In this document: one piece after another, positions 1 to 11,583 of the stretch
Position numbering within the stretch: the first letter of the stretch is position 1
Layout: every line of letters begins with the position of its first letter
Source of the DNA: Adiantum capillus-veneris
Lineage: Eukaryota; Streptophyta; Polypodiopsida; Polypodiales; Pteridaceae
Direction of reading: 5' to 3'
DNA length: 64,000 bases
Assembly: GCA_014529385.2 (NCBI GenBank)
Contig: CM043942.1
Coordinates: 35,990,469-36,054,468 of the forward strand
Program-made: the position numbers and the translations under genes
The notes under the pieces: model-generated
What the model saw: the letters and a program-made list of their open reading frames with translations, nothing else
What the model was told of the DNA's origin: nothing
The model's database searches: none

Positions 1-235
1 TTTACAGACGGGTAGTGAGACAACATGTGGAGGATGCAACAACCTTTGGATGGACCTCCTAATGAGAGGTTACCAAACCAGGAGCTAGAGATTCTGCCAG
101 AGCAGTTGGACCAGCAGGCAAGGTCGAGGATCGACGAGTCCATTAGATAAGGTTTTCTAGTTTTGGAACCTCTCATAAATTGATTGTACAAGCATTTTGA
201 CCGGCATCTGACATGATGTGCATGTAGTTTTAGCG
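1..235 (+). repeat. LTR-retrotransposon fragment, J-like
   Basis: No gene is recognised. Positions about 136-230 match, with scattered differences, the stretch around 35535-35655 inside LTR J (both contain GAGTCCATTAGAT and a run ending near GCATCTG). A short readable stretch (about 25-150) without a start or recognisable domain precedes it. Most likely the 3' end of a retroelement followed by its LTR, cut by the window edge. Confidence 0.45.
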
Positions 236-372
236 AGCCAAGCAGGACTGGGAGTGGGCGAGGAGGGGGCAGGGCAGCAAGAGGGCGGGCAGGTTGGGGG
301 GCGGGGGGGGGACGGGCTAGAGAAGGGGGGAGCGCGATGGCGAGCAAGGAGGCGGGGGGAAGAGCAACAACA
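236..372. repeat. G-rich low-complexity tract
   Basis: Purine-rich, strongly G-biased stretch with several runs of five or more G. The open frame through it is compositional and has no domain. It separates the LTR-like fragment from the decayed gag that follows. Confidence 0.6.
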
Positions 373-414
373 ACGAGTGCAATTCGACTTGAGGTTATTT
401 GTTATAATTCATAT

Positions 415-640
415 TCGAAACACCTGAAGAATTACCGATTGATGAGATTTACCCGAGATAGCGTGAGGCCATTGATTCTCCTCTCAAGTCAGGCGTAAAG
501 CTGACAGGACAGACAAGTGCAGAAAAGCGAAACCTCTACTTGCAGAATGAGCTGGACAGAACCCTTGAAAAGAAGATGAACCAGAGGATCACCAGAAGAT
601 AAGCCAACGAGAGTTACAGAGCAGGATTGGTACCAAATTT
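415..640 (+). pseudogene. gypsy gag N-terminal fragment
   Basis: This piece matches the gag leader seen at about 31470-31640 and 37510-37690; all share the segment GAGGCCATTGATTCTCCT followed by a run containing GAGTGCAGAAAAGC. The reading frame is broken and stops at about 640, where the sequence jumps directly to the protease region, so the capsid and zinc-knuckle part of gag has been deleted. A remnant of the gag family used by element K and the 31.5-kb copy. Confidence 0.6.
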
Positions 641-2467
641 TGTGGGGACTGCTGACCCTAACCAGATGAATGAAAGTACCGAACTTTGCAGAGCATAGGG
701 CAAAGTGCGAGACCAGGAAGCCCTTATCTTCTTTGATGGAGGAGCCAAGGCCAACTTCAACCGAATTGGCGGCTAGACTTGGAATTACGCCCGAGGAAAT
801 GGGGCCACTGGCTGAGGCTGTTCTAATAACGGCATTTGGATGGGATATTGCCATTACACCTGTCATTGGCAAACTACGTTTGCATTGTTAGGGGTATTTA
901 GGGCGCGAGGACTTTTACATCATGCCTTTGGAAGGATGTGACGTCCTTCTAGGAATCCCTTGCTTCCACAAGAACAGCGTCGTGGTCGATTATAGGGCAA
1001 GGAAGACCATCTTGAAGAATGAGAAGGGCAAAGAGGTTGTACTTGATGTAAAACTGAAAGGCGAGTCCGTCCCACTTGATGAAATCCTGTCTTTTTGTTT
1101 ATTGGATCTTCTTGAAAGAACTGAATGATGATCAAAGGTCAAATATGTATGACCTCGACAAGGAACGACAATAATTTCTACAAGCTAAGGCCGATTGTTT
1201 CTGTGAAGGCTTACTAGGACAACATACTATTGATTTGATTCCTTGTAGAACACCACCAAACCGGCCACCTTAGTCGAGCCCAAAATGAAGAAAAAATGAA
1301 CCAAAACAGATTCCCCATTCCGTGGATCGATGATAAACTTGACAGACTTCATGGTTCTACTTGCTTTAGCCGAATTGATCCGAAGAGTGGTTATCGTCAA
1401 ATCCGAATTGCTCCTAGAGACGTGTACAAGACAACTTTCAAGACGACTTTTGAGTTTATATAAATATTTGGTGATGCCATTTGGCCATACAAATGCTCTG
1501 GCTACATTCAACCGCATGATGGATAGGATTTTCAGACAGTACCGATCATTTGTGAGCACTTCCTTTGACGACATCGTCGTCTTCTCGAAGAGGGAAGTAG
1601 AGCACAAACACCGTCTGTTACAAGTTTTCTAGACACTGTGGCAACATAAATTGGTTGTAAATGCGAAAAAAGCGAGTTTTTCTTGCGAGATACACGTTTT
1701 GGGACACATCGTCTCAACTGAAGGTGTAAAGGTGGACCTGGCCAAAATTGAGACTATTGGTGATTGGCCTGATTTGAAGAATGCTCATGAGGTTCAAAGC
1801 TTTTTGGGCTTGTGCTCATATTATCGACGGTTCATTCGGAAATTTTTAGAGATAGCTTCTCCTTTGCATGTATTGACATAGAAAGGGGTACCTTTTACTT
1901 GGGGCCTGACAGAGATTGCAACCTTTCAGACTCAAAGAAAAGTTGACTACGGGACGAGTGTTGGCCTTGCCAAACTTGCAAAATCCATTCGAAGTTTACT
2001 GTGATGCTTGTGGTCGTAGTCTGGGAGCAATCTTGATGCAAGAAGGCCATGTCATTGCTTACGAGAGCAGGATGTTTTCACGTCCTGAAACGGGTTGCAT
2101 AGATTTATAAGAAAGAGCTTTGGCAATTATCCATGCTCTTACGCAGTGGCGACATTTTCTACTCGAAGCCGACTTTACAGTCTTCATAGACCATCAGAGT
2201 TTACGCTACTTCTTGTCATAGAAGCAGCTTTCGGAAAAGCAGATGAGGTGGGCTAACATCCTGTCACAATTTCATTTCCACATAGTACATGTTCAGGGAC
2301 AAAAGAATTTAGTGGTAGATGCGTTGTCTAGAAGGCCCTTGGTTCTGGCTATTTCCGCGATACATCATCGAAGCTTCGAGGATATGGTAGATCAGTACAC
2401 CACAGATCTTGATTTTGCAGATATCTTTTACCGGATACAGAGTGGAGAGACAGTTGCAAGAATTTGA
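640..2467 (+). pseudogene. Ty3/gypsy pol pseudogene (protease-RT-RNase H)
   Basis: Decayed Ty3/gypsy polyprotein. The retropepsin region reads around 700-780 (FFDGGAKAN-like) and 925-960 (GCDVLLGIPC). The reverse transcriptase palm is readable at 1330-1632, with VMPFG and an intact FDDIVVFSK catalytic motif, and continues at 1651-1881 (LGHIVSTEGV, FLGLCSYYRRFIRKF). RNase H follows at 1916-2110 and 2243-2467 (VYCDACGRSLGAIL, then the end motif VVDALSRRP). At least six stops or frame changes separate the pieces, and the RT N-terminal third is missing. No integrase follows; the frame runs into unrelated leader sequence at about 2470. The protein resembles the pol of element B rather than element A. 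Confidence 0.85.
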
Positions 2468-2499
2468 CAGAGCAGTCAAGATTTTGTTTGTCAAAGGAT

Positions 2500-2650
2500 C
2501 TTCGTGTCCTTGCCCTGGACTTACTAGCCACTCCCATCTTTAGGCCATCGCGCATCGGATGCGCTCTTGTCTTCATTGCTCTGTCTTAAGGCCGTCTTCA
2601 TCGCTCTGTCTTAAGGGCCATTAAGCCATGAAAGAACCACAGAGGGGGGC
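2500..2650 (+). repeat. gypsy 5' leader fragment
   Basis: The stretch with TTACTAGCCACTCCCATC followed by ATCGCGCATCG matches the leader that directly follows the primer-binding site in element C (24185-24270) and in element K (37195-37275). Here it sits after a pol remnant, so the order is scrambled. A piece ending in CTGTCTTAAGG is repeated twice. Confidence 0.5.
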
Positions 2651-2660
2651 CCACCCTCAA

Positions 2661-2869
2661 TGTCACAGGCTTGGACACCCCAAGTCGAGAATCCGACACG
2701 ACACACGAGAGAATCACTTAAAATACTGCACAGCTTTAAAATTTAAGTCCACACGACCCGACGTAGTTTCGTGCCCAGAGGTGTTGGCCCCAAAACATGG
2801 CGCCCCTTTCGATATTTCTTTATTTTATTGAGGCTTGAGCAAAATTACAACACCGGAGGGGTCCTCTGT
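2661..2869 (-). repeat. LTR F, left part (minus orientation)
   Basis: Reverse-oriented LTR end. Read on the minus strand it finishes with GGGTGTCCAAGCCTGTGACA, like LTR K1 (ending at 37086). It includes the conserved R/U5 block with the CGGCACGAAACTACGTCGGG-like run and the polyadenylation-type region. It is cut by element A at 2870 and resumes at 11508. Confidence 0.7.
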
Positions 2870-4327
2870 TGCAACCGGCCTGTACTTTCAAAAAGGGCGA
2901 TAGACTTTAGACTTAAACCTTATTTGCTTTCACCCATTTAATTTGTCGCCCACTTCACCTGTACTTTCAAGACACAACAAAGGGGAAAGGGATACTGGCT
3001 GCTAGATTGCACTTGTATGAGAAGACCGACACCAGATTGGCCCCTAACTTAAGGCGCCCCTTTCGGTATTTCTTTATTGTTTAAAAGAGGGAATGAACGC
3101 TGTGGTTCCCTACAAGCTGCCCCGCACAAGCTTGGCTGAACTTCAACTATTCCGGCCCGATTTCGGCAGCATAACTGTACTAGGACCAGTATTCCCACGC
3201 ATTGAATGACTCTCCCGACACATATGGGCACTTTGCAAAACCTGGCGAGAATCTGCAGCACGCTGAATTCTGTGTTTTCAGCCCCGAAAATGTGCCAGAT
3301 CACTTGTACAGCGGTCCCCTCGCGTCCCCGAACCTCCTGGGGGTATTAGGGTCCGTTTAGGGCCAAAACCCTAAACCTGCAAAAATACACAGCAGGCTGT
3401 AATTTACTGTTTCGGGCTCCGTTTCGCGTGCTGGTCGCATCTGTAGCAATTCCTCGAGCTCCCGCACCTGTAGGGCTACTTGCCCTTCGAATCGGACGAG
3501 ATTTCGGACGTGAAACCTCTCCAAATCACCTGTACCTGCGGGGGATTAGCCGCTAGCTAATCCAGTACCTGTGCAAGAGGCTCTTGCCTCGGCAATCGCG
3601 CATGAACCCACACAACTGTACATTGGTCAATTGAAAAGCCCACTAGAGGGGCATAACATACTGCCATAGGGGAGAGAGAGGGCAGTGCGTAGCGTGCAGG
3701 GCATCACTCCTGGCACCGCACTACACATAAGAGGGAAAGGAAGCACTCCATAGCTCTTAACCTGTGACAAAAAGTGCAAATCAGCCTCCTCTCTCATTTT
3801 AGGCGCCCCCTTCTCTGGCCAGGAGTAGCAGAAATGCTCACAGAGTGACACCTCGCCCAATTTTCGATTTTGGCCAACTGGGCTAAAAATATCTCAGCTG
3901 GTGCGTCAGTTGACTTGGCAACAGAGCAATAAAATGTTCCTCTTGTCATTCCGGAGGTAATGACGCGAACACATTTTGAGGTCCCAAAATAGCAGTTCCC
4001 TAAATTTTAGGAGATGTTGCCATTGTATGTTTCTAGGTCATCTGACCCTCTTTGTACACTGCAGCCACACCAAGAACTGAAATGTAGCTCTTGTAGCAAA
4101 GGATTCCACTTTGGCTAGTCAATGACCCCCCTTTGGCTAACCATAGTCCTTGTCCAACCTTAGTGCTCTCTTGCCCTCAGGCTTGGATTCCCTCTGAACA
4201 GTTCCACACTAGCTATGCAATGCAGGGCAGTTAGATTTCCCGAGGGGTGCTTCCAAAAAGTGAAAATGAATAAATAATAAGAAAGAAATCAACAAAAAGG
4301 ATAGATAGTAGTCACACGCTGGTGACA
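2870..4327 (-). repeat. 3' LTR of element A
   Basis: 1458 bp; read on the minus strand it begins TGTCACCAGCGTG and ends GGCCGGTTGCA, giving TG...CA termini. Nearly identical to 10050-11507 and clearly homologous to the solo LTR at 29258-30733. The two small open frames inside (3049-3303 and 3627-3860) recur in the other LTR only because the LTRs are duplicates. Confidence 0.95.
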
Positions 4328-4345
4328 TACCCCCCTCTTGAAATC
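4328..4345 (-). other. polypurine tract of element A
   Basis: On the minus strand the sequence reads TTTCAAGAGGGGGGTA and is followed directly by the TGTCACC start of the 3' LTR. This is the expected place for the plus-strand primer of reverse transcription. Confidence 0.85.
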
Positions 4346-4900
4346 TCAAACGTCCTCGTTTGCATCTATGTCGTACATGCTCACAGTCAACGTTGAAGTA
4401 TTCAACACCTGTCGACACATGTATGACACATACATGCTCATTGTCAACCCTGGTGTATTCAACACCTCGTCGACACATGTATTGCCTGCGCGTGAACCCT
4501 GTTCCAATGACATAGTGGTAGCTTCGCACTCTGCCATTGCTTTGAGTCACTAACTTTCTAATGACAAAATGGTAGCTACACATTTTGCCACTATCTTATA
4601 GTACACGTTGGACCCAGTAACACTTTCGAGCATACCAAAACCGACAGTTTAAGAATGTAGTTACACATGTACCCTTTAATAGAAGCAATTACTGTATCCT
4701 TGACAAACTGACAAGAAATACTCACTTCTATAGCACTAACCAAACTTTTGGACATTCCATAAGAGCAATTGTCAAACTGACAATCTGTACAGCTCTAAGA
4801 TTCATGTAACAGGTATTTCATTTGAGCTCACTTTAAATACCATGTACATCATTTCTTTCAGAAGCCATTGTCACACTGACAATCCATGTAGCTTTGAAAC

Positions 4901-5764
4901 TCAAGGGGTCAAGGTAGGTTGCAAATTGAAGGCTTTAAGGTAAAGTGATAACACAGTTGGTGACTCTGCAAGTTCACCTTCTTCCATCCACTTAGCATCC
5001 ATTGGTGGATAGTTTTTGAACTTTACCAAGTAATGCCTAGCAACCTTGCCTTTCACTTTTCTTTCTTTATGTGCCAAAATTTGTTCGGGGACCAAGATCT
5101 CGTCAAGTTCCTCGACTTCTGGCTGATCTTCAGTTGGCTGGCATATGCTCTGGCACATCACCCACATAGGGTCTGAGAAGATTCACATGAAACGCATTGT
5201 GAATCTTCCAATTGTCAGGCAATTTCAGCCTATATGCAACATCACTGATTATGTCGCACACTTGAAAAGGCCCATAGTAACGCATGTTGAGCTTTGGAAA
5301 CAGTCTTTCCTTGCCCTTCATCTTCTTTAACCTTGCCTTTTCAAAGCGTAGAAGCACCCAATCACCAAGTGAAAATACCACTTCACGACGGTGACATCAA
5401 CTGCTTTCTTTTGCTTTGCCCGAGTCTTTTCTAAGGCCACTTTGACCTTCTTGTACATTTCATCCATGTCCTGAACATACTTGTCTGCTTCAAATATCTT
5501 GTCCTTTGTATGCAGTATGGGAGGAACTTTCTTGCCACCTTCAACTATCTCAAAAGGTGCCTTGCCAGTTGATGAATGCACTGTATTATTGTATGCATAC
5601 TCCACCAATGGCAAATACTGCTCCCACTTTCCTTTATGCTCTGACACATAGCACTTCAGCAGATCTAGGACAGTAGAATTTGCCTCGTCTGACTGCCCAT
5701 CTGTTTGAGGATGAAATGATGAAGAGAATTTGAGCGTTGTGCCCATATTCTCAAACAAGCCTCT
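4901..5764 (-). pseudogene. element A integrase C-terminus and chromodomain
   Basis: Continuation of the integrase after a TAG at 5766. The first piece (5327-5758) carries the core end motif SSSFHPQTDGQSDEAN and then YLPLVEYAYNNTVHSSTGKAPFE. After a frame change the GPY/F module is readable at 5130-5381 (GDWVLLRFEKARL, MRYYGPFQV). A last frame gives a chromodomain at 4901-5167 (EILVPEQILAHKERKVKGKV, then KNYPPMDAKWMEEGEL). The chromodomain assigns the element to the chromoviruses, whose integrases are thought to target heterochromatin. The two frame changes prevent a continuous protein. Confidence 0.88.
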
Positions 5765-7911
5765 CTAGAACAAACTTGCCATGCGTGGATCACGGTTGCT
5801 AACAATCGAATGTGGCATGCCATGATACTTGAAAATATTGCTCATAAACAAGCGTGCCATCTGATCTGGCTTTATCTTCTTCCTGACAGGAATAAAATGA
5901 GCCTGCTTGCTGAATCTGCAAATGATGGTCCAAATACCATCCTTTCCTGTCTGCGTTCTTGGAAGATCAAAGATAAAATCCGTAGCAATACTTTCCCATG
6001 GTTTATCTGGAATAGGTAGTGGTTGCAATAACCCTGGTGCCTTTTGCCTGTCAAACTTGACCTTCTGGCAAATTAGGCATTCTCGCACAAAGGCATCCAC
6101 ATCTCTTCTCAATGTAGGCCAGTAGAAGAATGTCTCAACCGCTTTAACTGTAGCATCCATACCACGATGCCCTGCATACGGTGGGACATGACTCTCTTCC
6201 ATAACTTTGCGTCGCAATGGCTTTGTGACACACAATCTGCCATGCATCATCATGAACCCATCTTTGAGAAGATAGTGTTCATGACGTTGTCCATCCATTA
6301 GCTGCTCGAAGACCCTTGCAAAATCTTCATCATTTGTATACTGTTCCCTCATATCATCAAGTTCATGATGATAAGGAATTGACACAGTTGAAATTTGTGG
6401 CTTCCTTGACAAGGCATCAGCCACAACGTTCTTCTTGCCTTCCACATGCACAATCTGAAAGTTGAACATGGACAAGATATTTGCCCATTGCATATGCTTC
6501 TCAGATAACTTTGCCTGTGTTAAGAAGTATCGCAAGGTCTGGTGATCCGTTTGGACAACGAAATCTGCACCTAGCAGGTAATGTTTCCAACTTAAGAGCG
6601 CATGAATATTGGCCTGCAGTTCTTTTTCATAGACTTGCATAGTCTTTTCTGGCCCTTGCAAGATTCTACTCTCATAGGCTACTACCTTGCCATCTTGCAT
6701 TAGCACTGCACCAATGCTACTACCACAGGCGTCACACTGGACCACAAATGACTTCCTAAGATCTGGCAACACAATGACTGGATCTGAAGTCATCTTTTCC
6801 TTTAAGAGATTAAAAGCTGAAATCTCTTTTTGTGTCCATCTAAAGGTGACTGCCTTCTTTTGAAGAGCATGTAAAGGTGAAGCAATCTTAGCGAAATTTC
6901 GGATAAACCTTCTGTAATAGGAGCATAGTCCCAAGAAGCTTCGGACATCGTGCACCGTCTTCAAATCTGGCCATGACTTGATCGCTTCAACTTTAGCAGG
7001 ATCCATCTGACACCATCCTTTGAGACAATGTGTTCGAGAAAATGAATCTCTTCCAGAAAAAATTCACTTTTCTTTGCATTGATGAGCAACCTATGGCTGC
7101 GTAGCTCTTTGAACACAATGGCCAAGTGATGCCTATGCTCCTCTTCATTCTTTGAGTAGACTATCATGTCATAAAAGAATGTACCAACAAACTGCTGGTG
7201 TGGACGGAAAATCTTGTCCATCATCCTATTGAACGTAGCAGGAGCATTTGTGAGACCAAAGGGCATCACTAGAAATTCGTAAAGGCCAAACGTTGTTCTA
7301 AAAGCAGTCTTGTGCACATTCTCTGATCTAATGCGGATCTGATGGTACCCACTCTTTAGATCTATCCTGCTAAACATAGCTGCTACTCCTAATTTGTCCA
7401 GAATATCATCAATTCTAGGTATAGGGAATCTATTCTTGATGGTATTCTTGTTCAGTGCACGGTAGTCGATGCACATACGCCATGAGCCATCCTTTTTCTG
7501 CACCAACAACAATGGAGAACAGAATGGAGATGAACTGGGCTGAATCAACCCCTTTTCTAACAGCTCCTGTACTTGGCTCATTATCTCTTTCTGCTGAGCC
7601 GCACTAACCCTGTACGGAGGCTTATTTGGTGGGCTACCGCCTGGCACCAAATCTATCGCATGGTCCTCGGGTCTCTCTGGCGGTAATTGAGACGTTAATG
7701 AATCGGAAAAATAGTCACTATACTGTTGTAAAAACATTGACCTTTCTTTATCTAACACAGATAAATTTGATTCATCACAATCTGACACTTCACGTGTAAA
7801 AACCAAGTACGCAGAAAGATGCTTTTTCATTACAGAAGTAATAGCAGAAGCTGATACAGTGGAAATAGACTCCCCTTTAAGCTTTACATCCAGAATGTGA
7901 GTCTTTCCCCT
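5765..7911 (-). pseudogene. element A reverse transcriptase-RNase H-integrase
   Basis: Two long frames (6961-7911 and 5765-7006) offset by one frame change near 7010. RT motifs include LIQPSSSPFCSPLLLVQKKD, MCIDYRALNKNT, LVMPFGLTNAPATFNRMMD and then FFYDMIVYSK. That last motif should be F-D-D-I: the first catalytic Asp is Tyr here (codon at 7171-7173), so the enzyme would be inactive. RNase H follows (VVQCDACGSSIGAVLMQDGK, DFVVQTDHQTLRYF, VVADALSRKP), then the integrase HHCC zinc finger (HVPPYAGHRGMDATVKAVE, CLICQ) and part of the catalytic core (DFIFDLPRTQTGKDGIWTI) up to the TAG at 5766. Homologous elements B, C' and the 0.7-2.5-kb remnant keep F-D-D or lack this region. Confidence 0.92.
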
Positions 7912-10002
7912 GCTCTATACAGTGATCTTTTTGTTGTAGGCATCCATGCTTCCCTGTACACGAAACAACCAAGGAATACCTAGCAACACATCACATCCGT
8001 CCAGTGGCATGATATAAAATTCTTCAGCATCTACATAGGACTGGATATGTAGGCGCAACTTTCCGATGATGGGTGTCACAGCCTTTGTATGGCCAGGACA
8101 TGCCAAACCTGCCTCTGTTGTATACCCCATCTCTTCAGGTCTGATTCCCAACTTTGAAGCCAATTCTAGGGAAATGAAGTTGGCTTTGGCACCTGGATCA
8201 AAGAAGATAAGGACTGTTTGATCCCTGACCTTTCCCCATGCTCTGCAAAGCTCACTTGCATCTGAATTTGGCTTGTCGCCCACCATATCTGGCACTAGAC
8301 CAGCCATGGGCTTCTTTCCTTTCTTGTCTTCCTCGTCTTCAGAATCAACTGGCCTTTTCTTTTGAGGACAATTGTAAGCAATGTGGCCAGGCTGCTCACA
8401 GATAAAGCATTTGTTCTCTGACCTCAGGACCTTCTTTTGCTCTTCCGACTTGCGAGGAAAACGTCTTTTCCATTTCTTTGCTGGTCCCTTTTCTGATTCA
8501 GCCGTAGCTTTGCCTTTCCTTGCGTTGGTTGGCTCCTGAGTCCCTTTAGGAACCTCATTGGGAACGTGCTTCTTCGCTGAATTTTTCTTGGCTGATCCTT
8601 CCTTGACGCCAGTATTAAATTCATAATCTTTTCCCTTGAGCAAACCATTGCCAGTGTTTGCTACCTCGATGAGCTGCGTCAAAGTAGTGACTTTGGTCTT
8701 CGTGCAGTACTTTCTCAATCCTTTGGGTAGGCCACAAGAGTATTTTTCAATCTGTTCTGTCAATGGCACAAACCTATAGGAAGTTATTGGAAGTAGAGCT
8801 TTCCAAAACTTCCGATTGTAGTCATCCAGATTCTTGCAAGTAGCAGCTTTAAGTTGGTGCCATTCTGTCATGACATCTGCTTCAAAGTCATCAGATAACC
8901 ATGCTGTTGCAAAAATCTGCTTGAAGTAAATGCATGTGGACGGAGCTTGCCCTTGCAGCAATAAAGTTATCCACCATTGTCTCGCATTTCCTGTGAAGAA
9001 AGTGGTTGCCTTGCGGACCTTTGAAGCCTCTGTAAAGTTTCCCCCGGCATAGGCCTTGTCAAACTGCTGGAGGAATGAGAGAGCCTTCTTCCTGTCATCA
9101 AACCTTGTAAAGGTCGTGAATGTCACACCTTTGCCACCTTCTTTGTACGGAGTTGGCTTCTCCAGCGGCGTTAAGTTGTCATATTGAAGTGACTGAAACA
9201 TGGGAACACTGTTAGGGTTCATCTGTGTTCCTTGGCCGCTATTAAGTTGACATATTTGGCTGTTGATTGGTAATTCCAGCCATACCAAAATGTGCCTGTG
9301 GCATCCCAAATTGGCCCTGAGTGCCTTGAAACCTTGGTTGCATGCCAATGACACCATTCATGGGGTTAGGCATCATCGTTTGAGCACCCCCAAACACTGT
9401 TCCTGGCGTGTAAAACTGATTTCCAAGTGCATGACCAGCCATGCTCTGGAATACCGATCCACCTCCAAAATAGCCAGGGTGTACTGAAGGTAGTGGGAAG
9501 ACTTGTTGCATAGCCTGTAGGTTGCTTCCCTGCCTATTAGAACCAGCTGTAGGCTGTCGAAAGGTGGCTGGCTGAACTAGTACAACTTGAAAGACTGGCA
9601 TTTCAGCCACCTGTTCTTGCACCTTAGGCACAGGTTGTGGAGAGTGCATGTTCTCCGTCAAGTGTACAGGTGTTTCCATTGACTGTGCAGTATGAATCAC
9701 CTGTGCTTGAGCCTTAACAGGCTTTTGAATATGATCAAGTGACCCAACTTGCTGAGATGGAAGAGGAGGTTGCAGAAAGGCTAAAAACCTCGGGTTCTGC
9801 ATTACTTGTGTGAACATAGCCACAGGGTCCTGAATATATCATCATCCGTCTGTGGTGGTCTTGAAGACTCACCCACTTCATGTGCCTGTTGACCGTGCGA
9901 AGAGGAAACCTCTTCAGTCACATCATCTGGTCTGTCAACCATAATTGCAATTTCCTGTGTCTGGTCTATGATCCCCTGTGTCTTCAAGCCCAAATTGACC
10001 AA
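7912..10002 (-). pseudogene. element A gag-protease
   Basis: Gag begins at about 10002, with a frame junction near 9820 and another near 9300 between a Gln/Met/Pro-rich N-terminal region (9242-9823) and the capsid frame (7915-9357). The capsid has the retrotransposon gag signature (FLQQFDKAYAGGNFTEASKV, FFTGNARQWW), then a Lys-rich linker and a CCHC zinc knuckle CFICEQPGHIAYNC at about 8370-8415. The retropepsin follows with FFDPGAKANFIS (catalytic Asp present) and GCDVLLGIPW. A TAG at 7912-7914 ends this frame, but the same frame continues open into RT, so gag-pro-pol was probably one polyprotein in the ancestor. Confidence 0.9.
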
Positions 10003-10033
10003 GGCTCACTTCTATGGGAAAAAGTGATTTAAT

Positions 10034-10049
10034 CCCAGCGATGGAACCA
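10034..10049 (-). other. primer-binding site of element A
   Basis: Directly inside the 5' LTR the minus strand reads TGGTTCCATCGCTGGG. The leading TGG would pair with a tRNA CCA end. It is not the TGGTATCAGAGC initiator-Met site used by all other elements in this window; I could not assign the tRNA. Confidence 0.7.
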
Positions 10050-11507
10050 TGCAACCGGCCTGTACTTTCAAAAAGGGCGGTAGATTTTAGACTTAAACCT
10101 TATTTGCTTTCACCCATTTAATTTGTCGCCCACTTTACCTGTACTTTCAAGACACAACAAAGGGGAAAGGGATACATGCTGCTAGATTGCACCTGTATGA
10201 GAAGACCGACACCAGATTGGCCCCTAACTTAAGGCGCCCCTTTCGGTATTTCTTTATTGTTTAAAAGAGGGAATAAACGCTGTGGTTCCCTACAAGCTGC
10301 CCCGCACAAGCTTGGCTGAACTTCAACTATTCCGGCCCGATTTCGGCAGCATAACTGTACTAGGACCAGTATTCCCACGCATTGAATGACTCTCCCGACG
10401 CATACGGGCACTTTGCAAAACCTGGCGAGAATCTGCAGCACGCTGAATTCTGTGTTTTCAGCCCCGAAAATGTGCCAGATCACTTGTACAGCGGTCCCCT
10501 CGCGTCCCCGAACCTCCTGGGGGTATTAGGGTCCGTTTAGGGCCAAAACCCTAAACCTGCAAAAATACACAGCAGGCTGTAATTTACTGTTTCGGGCTCT
10601 GTTTCGCGTGCTGGTCGCATCTGTAGCAATTCCTCGAGCTCCCGCACCTGTAGGGCTACTTGCCCTTTGAATCGGACGAGATTTCGGACGTGAAACCTCT
10701 CCAAATCACCTGTACCTGCGGGGGATTAGCCGCTAGCTAATCCAGTACCTGTGCAAGAGGCTCTTGCCTCGGCAATCGCGCATGAACCCACACAACTGTA
10801 CATTGGTCAATTGAAAAGCCCACTAGAGGGGCATAACATACTGCCATAGGGGAGAGAGAGGGCAGTGCGTAGCGTGCAGGGCATCACTCCTGGCACCGCA
10901 CTACACATAAGAGGGAAAGGAAGCACTCCATAGCTCTTAACCTGTGACAAAAAGTGCAAATCAGCCTCCTCTCTCATTTTAGGCGCCCCCTTCTCTGGCC
11001 AGGAGTAGCAGAAATGCTCACAGAGTGACACCTCGCCCAATTTTCGATTTTGGCCAACTGGGCTAAAAATATCTCAGCTGGTGCGTCAGTTGACTTGGCA
11101 ACAGAGCAATAAAATGTTCCTCTTGTCATTCCGGAGGTAATGACGCGAACACATTTTGAGGTCCCAAAATAGCAGTTCCCTAAATTTTAGGAGATGTTGC
11201 CATTGTATGTTTCTAGGTCATCTGACCCTCTTTGTACACTGCAGCCACACCAAGAACTGAAATGTAGCTCTTGTAGCAAAGGATTCCACTTTGGCTAGTC
11301 AATGACCCCCCTTTGGCTAACCATAGTCCTTGTCCAACCTTAGTGCTCTCTTGCCCTCAGGCTTGGATTCCCTCTGAACAGTTCCACACTAGCTATGCAA
11401 TGCAGGGCAGTTAGATTTCCCGAGGGGTGCTTCCAAAAAGTGAAAATGAATAAATAATAAGAAAGAAATCAACAAAAAGGATAGATAGTAGTCACACGTT
11501 GGTGACA
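10050..11507 (-). repeat. 5' LTR of element A
   Basis: 1458 bp, same length as the 3' copy at 2870-4327 and differing at about 12 sites. Minus-strand start TGTCACCAACGTG, end GGCCGGTTGCA, followed by the primer site at 10049. Confidence 0.95.
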
Positions 11508-11583
11508 TCTCATCTCAGACTCTGCGTCAAGATGCTCTGAAGAGTGAGGCCCCAATGGGTTTATTTATTCTTACAAGGGATGC
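11508..11583 (-). repeat. LTR F, right part (truncated)
   Basis: Continues the LTR broken at 2869: the run with GACTCTGCGTC, GATGCTCTGAAGAGTGAGGC and TACAAGGGATGC matches the same block at 40250-40310 and 60325-60410 on the minus strand. It stops at 11583, exactly where LTR B begins, so B inserted next to or into F. Confidence 0.7.

Larger units (their letters stand above)
2870..11507 (-). mobile_element. Ty3/gypsy chromovirus A, near-complete
   Basis: Complete LTR-retrotransposon on the minus strand: 5' LTR 10050-11507, primer site, gag-protease, RT-RNase H, integrase with chromodomain, polypurine tract, 3' LTR 2870-4327. Both LTRs are 1458 bp and differ at about 12 positions by eye, nearly all transitions, which marks a recent insertion. 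Nevertheless the coding region has stops at 7912 and 5766, frame changes near 9250, 7010 and 5380-5330, and a lost catalytic Asp in RT (7171-7173). It interrupts LTR F. The flanks are TCTGT on the left and TCTCA on the right, so there is no perfect 5-bp duplication. Confidence 0.93.

Noticed and set aside
218-427. 69-codon plus-strand frame at the window start
   Set aside because: Composition follows the G-rich tract (Gly, Glu, Arg); no domain and no relation to the neighbouring gag fragment's frame.
3049-3860. Two small minus-strand frames (84 and 77 codons) found in both LTRs of element A
   Set aside because: They are conserved only because the two LTRs are 99 percent identical. No domain, no start context, and they are broken in the solo LTR at 29258.
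2865-11512. Five-base target duplication for element A
   Set aside because: The flanks TCTGT and TCTCA agree in only three of five positions, so I do not call a duplication even though both flanks belong to the same interrupted LTR.
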